The notes beneath the pieces are model-generated. The model worked only from the letters and a program-made list of their open reading frames with translations, was not told where the DNA came from and searched no databases. Positions 62,854 through 64,000 of a DNA stretch of 64,000 nt are shown piece by piece; position 1 is the stretch's first letter, and every line of letters begins with the position of its first letter. A program made the translations under genes and the position numbers. The DNA lies in the NCBI GenBank assembly GCA_905176665.1, contig CAJINA010000122.1, positions 62,001-126,000 on the forward strand. Direction: 5' to 3'. The DNA comes from Olavius algarvensis Delta 4 endosymbiont (GTDB lineage: Bacteria; Desulfobacterota; Desulfobacteria; Desulfobacterales; CAJINA01).

Positions 62854-64000
62854 ATGACCACCTACTCCGATGATGTTGGGCAGAAAGCATCTCGCCTGGT
62901 GACGGCTGACCCTTACCTGGGCCCCTACCAGGGCACTATCCAACGCAGGTTACAGGCAATCGACGACATGGCTGCCCGACTGCTGTCGGACAACGCTGCC
63001 TCACTGTCTGATTTCGCCACCGGTCACACCTACTACGGCCTACACCGCTCTGAGACAGGTTGGGTTTTTCGCGAATGGGCCCCGAATGCGGTGGCAGTTT
63101 ACCTAATCGGCGACATGTCGGCCTGGCAGGTCGCTGAGCCTTATAGGCTCCAGCGAATCAATCCCAACGGCGATTGGGAAATCCGTCTGCCCACTGACCA
63201 ATTGCAGCACGGCATGCACTACCGGTTGCACCTGCAGTGGCCTGACGGCCAGGGTGAGCGTATCCCGTCTTATGCCCGCCGGGTGGTGCAGGACCCGGAC
63301 AACGGCATTTTTTCCGCCCAGGTCTGGACGCCGCCCGAGAGATTTCATTGGAAACACCGCCTGGTGCGCACGGCCACCCCGCCGCTGCTCATTTACGAGG
63401 CCCACGTGGGAATGGCCCAGGATGCCGAAAAGGTTAGCACCTACCGTGAATTTACCCGTGAGGTCCTGCCGCGCATTGCAGAGGCCGGCTATGACACCCT
63501 GCAGTTGATGGCCCTGCCGGAGCACCCCTACTACGCTTCTTTCGGATACCAGGTATCCAGTTTTTTCGCAGCCACCTCCCGCTTCGGGACACCGGAAGAA
63601 CTGAAGGAATTGATCGACACGGCCCACGGTCTGGGATTGCGGGTCCTGATGGACCTGATCCATTCTCACGCCGTGGCCAATGTGGTCGAGGGGCTCAGCC
63701 ATTTTGACGGCACGCCCTACCAGTATTTCCATGACGGCGAAAGGGGGCGGCATCCGGCCTGGGATTCACGGTGCTTTGACTATGCCCGGCCCCAGGTGCT
63801 GCACTATCTGCTCTCAAACTGCCGCTTTTGGGTCGATGAGTATAGGGTGGACGGCTTTCGTTTCGACGGGGTGACCAGTATGCTGTACCGGCACCACGGC
63901 CTTGAAAAGGCTTTTACCTCCTACGACGATTACTACAGTAGTGAGGTGGATGAGGAGGCCCTGGTGTATCTGGCTCTGGCCAACCGCATGCTCCATGAAC
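62854..64000 (+). CDS. glgB: 1,4-alpha-glucan branching enzyme (5' part, cut by window end)
   Basis: The frame stays open from ATG 62854 to the window end, giving 382 residues. It starts with a CBM48-like domain (HTYYGLHRSETGWVFREWAPNAVAVYLIGDM, about 67-95), then the GH13 barrel: YEAHVGMA, the first conserved region MDLIHSHA and the nucleophile region VDGFRFDGVT (about 336-345). FGYQVSSFFAATSRFGTPEELK marks the branching-enzyme type nearer eukaryotic GBE1 than classical GlgB. It makes alpha-1,6 branches. The start lacks a clear ribosome-binding site; a TTG at 62833 right after GGAGG is an alternative. The catalytic acid lies beyond the window. Confidence 0.9.
   Translation, partial: MTTYSDDVGQKASRLVTADPYLGPYQGTIQRRLQAIDDMAARLLSDNAASLSDFATGHTYYGLHRSETGWVFREWAPNAVAVYLIGDMSAWQVAEPYRLQRINPNGDWEIRLPTDQLQHGMHYRLHLQWPDGQGERIPSYARRVVQDPDNGIFSAQVWTPPERFHWKHRLVRTATPPLLIYEAHVGMAQDAEKVSTYREFTREVLPRIAEAGYDTLQLMALPEHPYYASFGYQVSSFFAATSRFGTPEELKELIDTAHGLGLRVLMDLIHSHAVANVVEGLSHFDGTPYQYFHDGERGRHPAWDSRCFDYARPQVLHYLLSNCRFWVDEYRVDGFRFDGVTSMLYRHHGLEKAFTSYDDYYSSEVDEEALVYLALANRMLHE

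Overview
The window looks like the chromosome of an anaerobic, probably sulfate-reducing member of the Desulfobacterota (Desulfobacteraceae-like). This is inferred from the gene content: a tungsten-type aldehyde:ferredoxin oxidoreductase (AOR) locus with several 4Fe-4S ferredoxins and a MetV-type protein, sigma-54 promoters, an O2-independent nadA, and two families of palindromic intergenic repeats. No 16S rRNA gene or other decisive marker is present, so the assignment is not certain.

Region 1 (1-4.2 kb) is one large exported caspase-like protein with TPR and WD40 repeats. Region 2 (4.2-14.5 kb) is a metal (probably copper) resistance island: two YHS-domain proteins, an lgt paralogue, small membrane proteins, a CopA-like multicopper oxidase fused to a beta-barrel (broken by an in-frame amber codon and a G-tract frameshift), a class III cyclase, a second multicopper oxidase and a SHOCT protein. 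Several of its genes have textbook sigma-54 promoters (GG-N10-GC), with a recurrent upstream dyad GGGTA-N5-TACCC about 95 and 137-149 bp farther out. This appears to be a dedicated enhancer-dependent regulon whose activator lies outside the window.

Region 3 (14.5-20.2 kb) is mixed: a GIY-YIG protein, lolA, nadA, a K+ channel with an RCK domain, a GDPD-family phosphodiesterase and a SlyD-like isomerase. A diverged second nadA 3' end lies 2.6 kb beyond the real one. Region 4 (20.3-34.8 kb) is a two-armed AOR locus. One arm has zinc ribbon, catalytic AOR and ferredoxin. The divergent arm has an AOR paralogue that lost three of the four Fe-S cysteines, then ferredoxins and MetV. MoaD-like and MoeB-like pterin genes, a cobalamin/radical-SAM-like protein and an IclR regulator lie downstream. 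The same dyad, GTTCA-N6-TGAAC, stands before both AOR arms and before iclR. A decayed hybrid sensor kinase and a CHAT-domain lipoprotein are inserted in this region.

Region 5 (35-43 kb) is housekeeping (yebC, rlmE, radA, an MltB-like transglycosylase, tRNA-Glu with a tRNA pseudogene behind it, yajD, an MscS channel) interspersed with copies of a roughly 145-180 bp MITE-like repeat. Region 6 (42.8-64 kb) is a carbohydrate block. On the minus strand are pgl, zwf, gnd, a GH63-type glucosidase, glk and a DEP-domain/mercuric-reductase-like flavoprotein. Divergently on the plus strand are a bifunctional-looking GH13/GDE debranching enzyme, glgP, glgA and glgB (cut by the window end). Together they can make and break glycogen and pass glucose or glucose-6-phosphate into the oxidative pentose phosphate pathway for NADPH.
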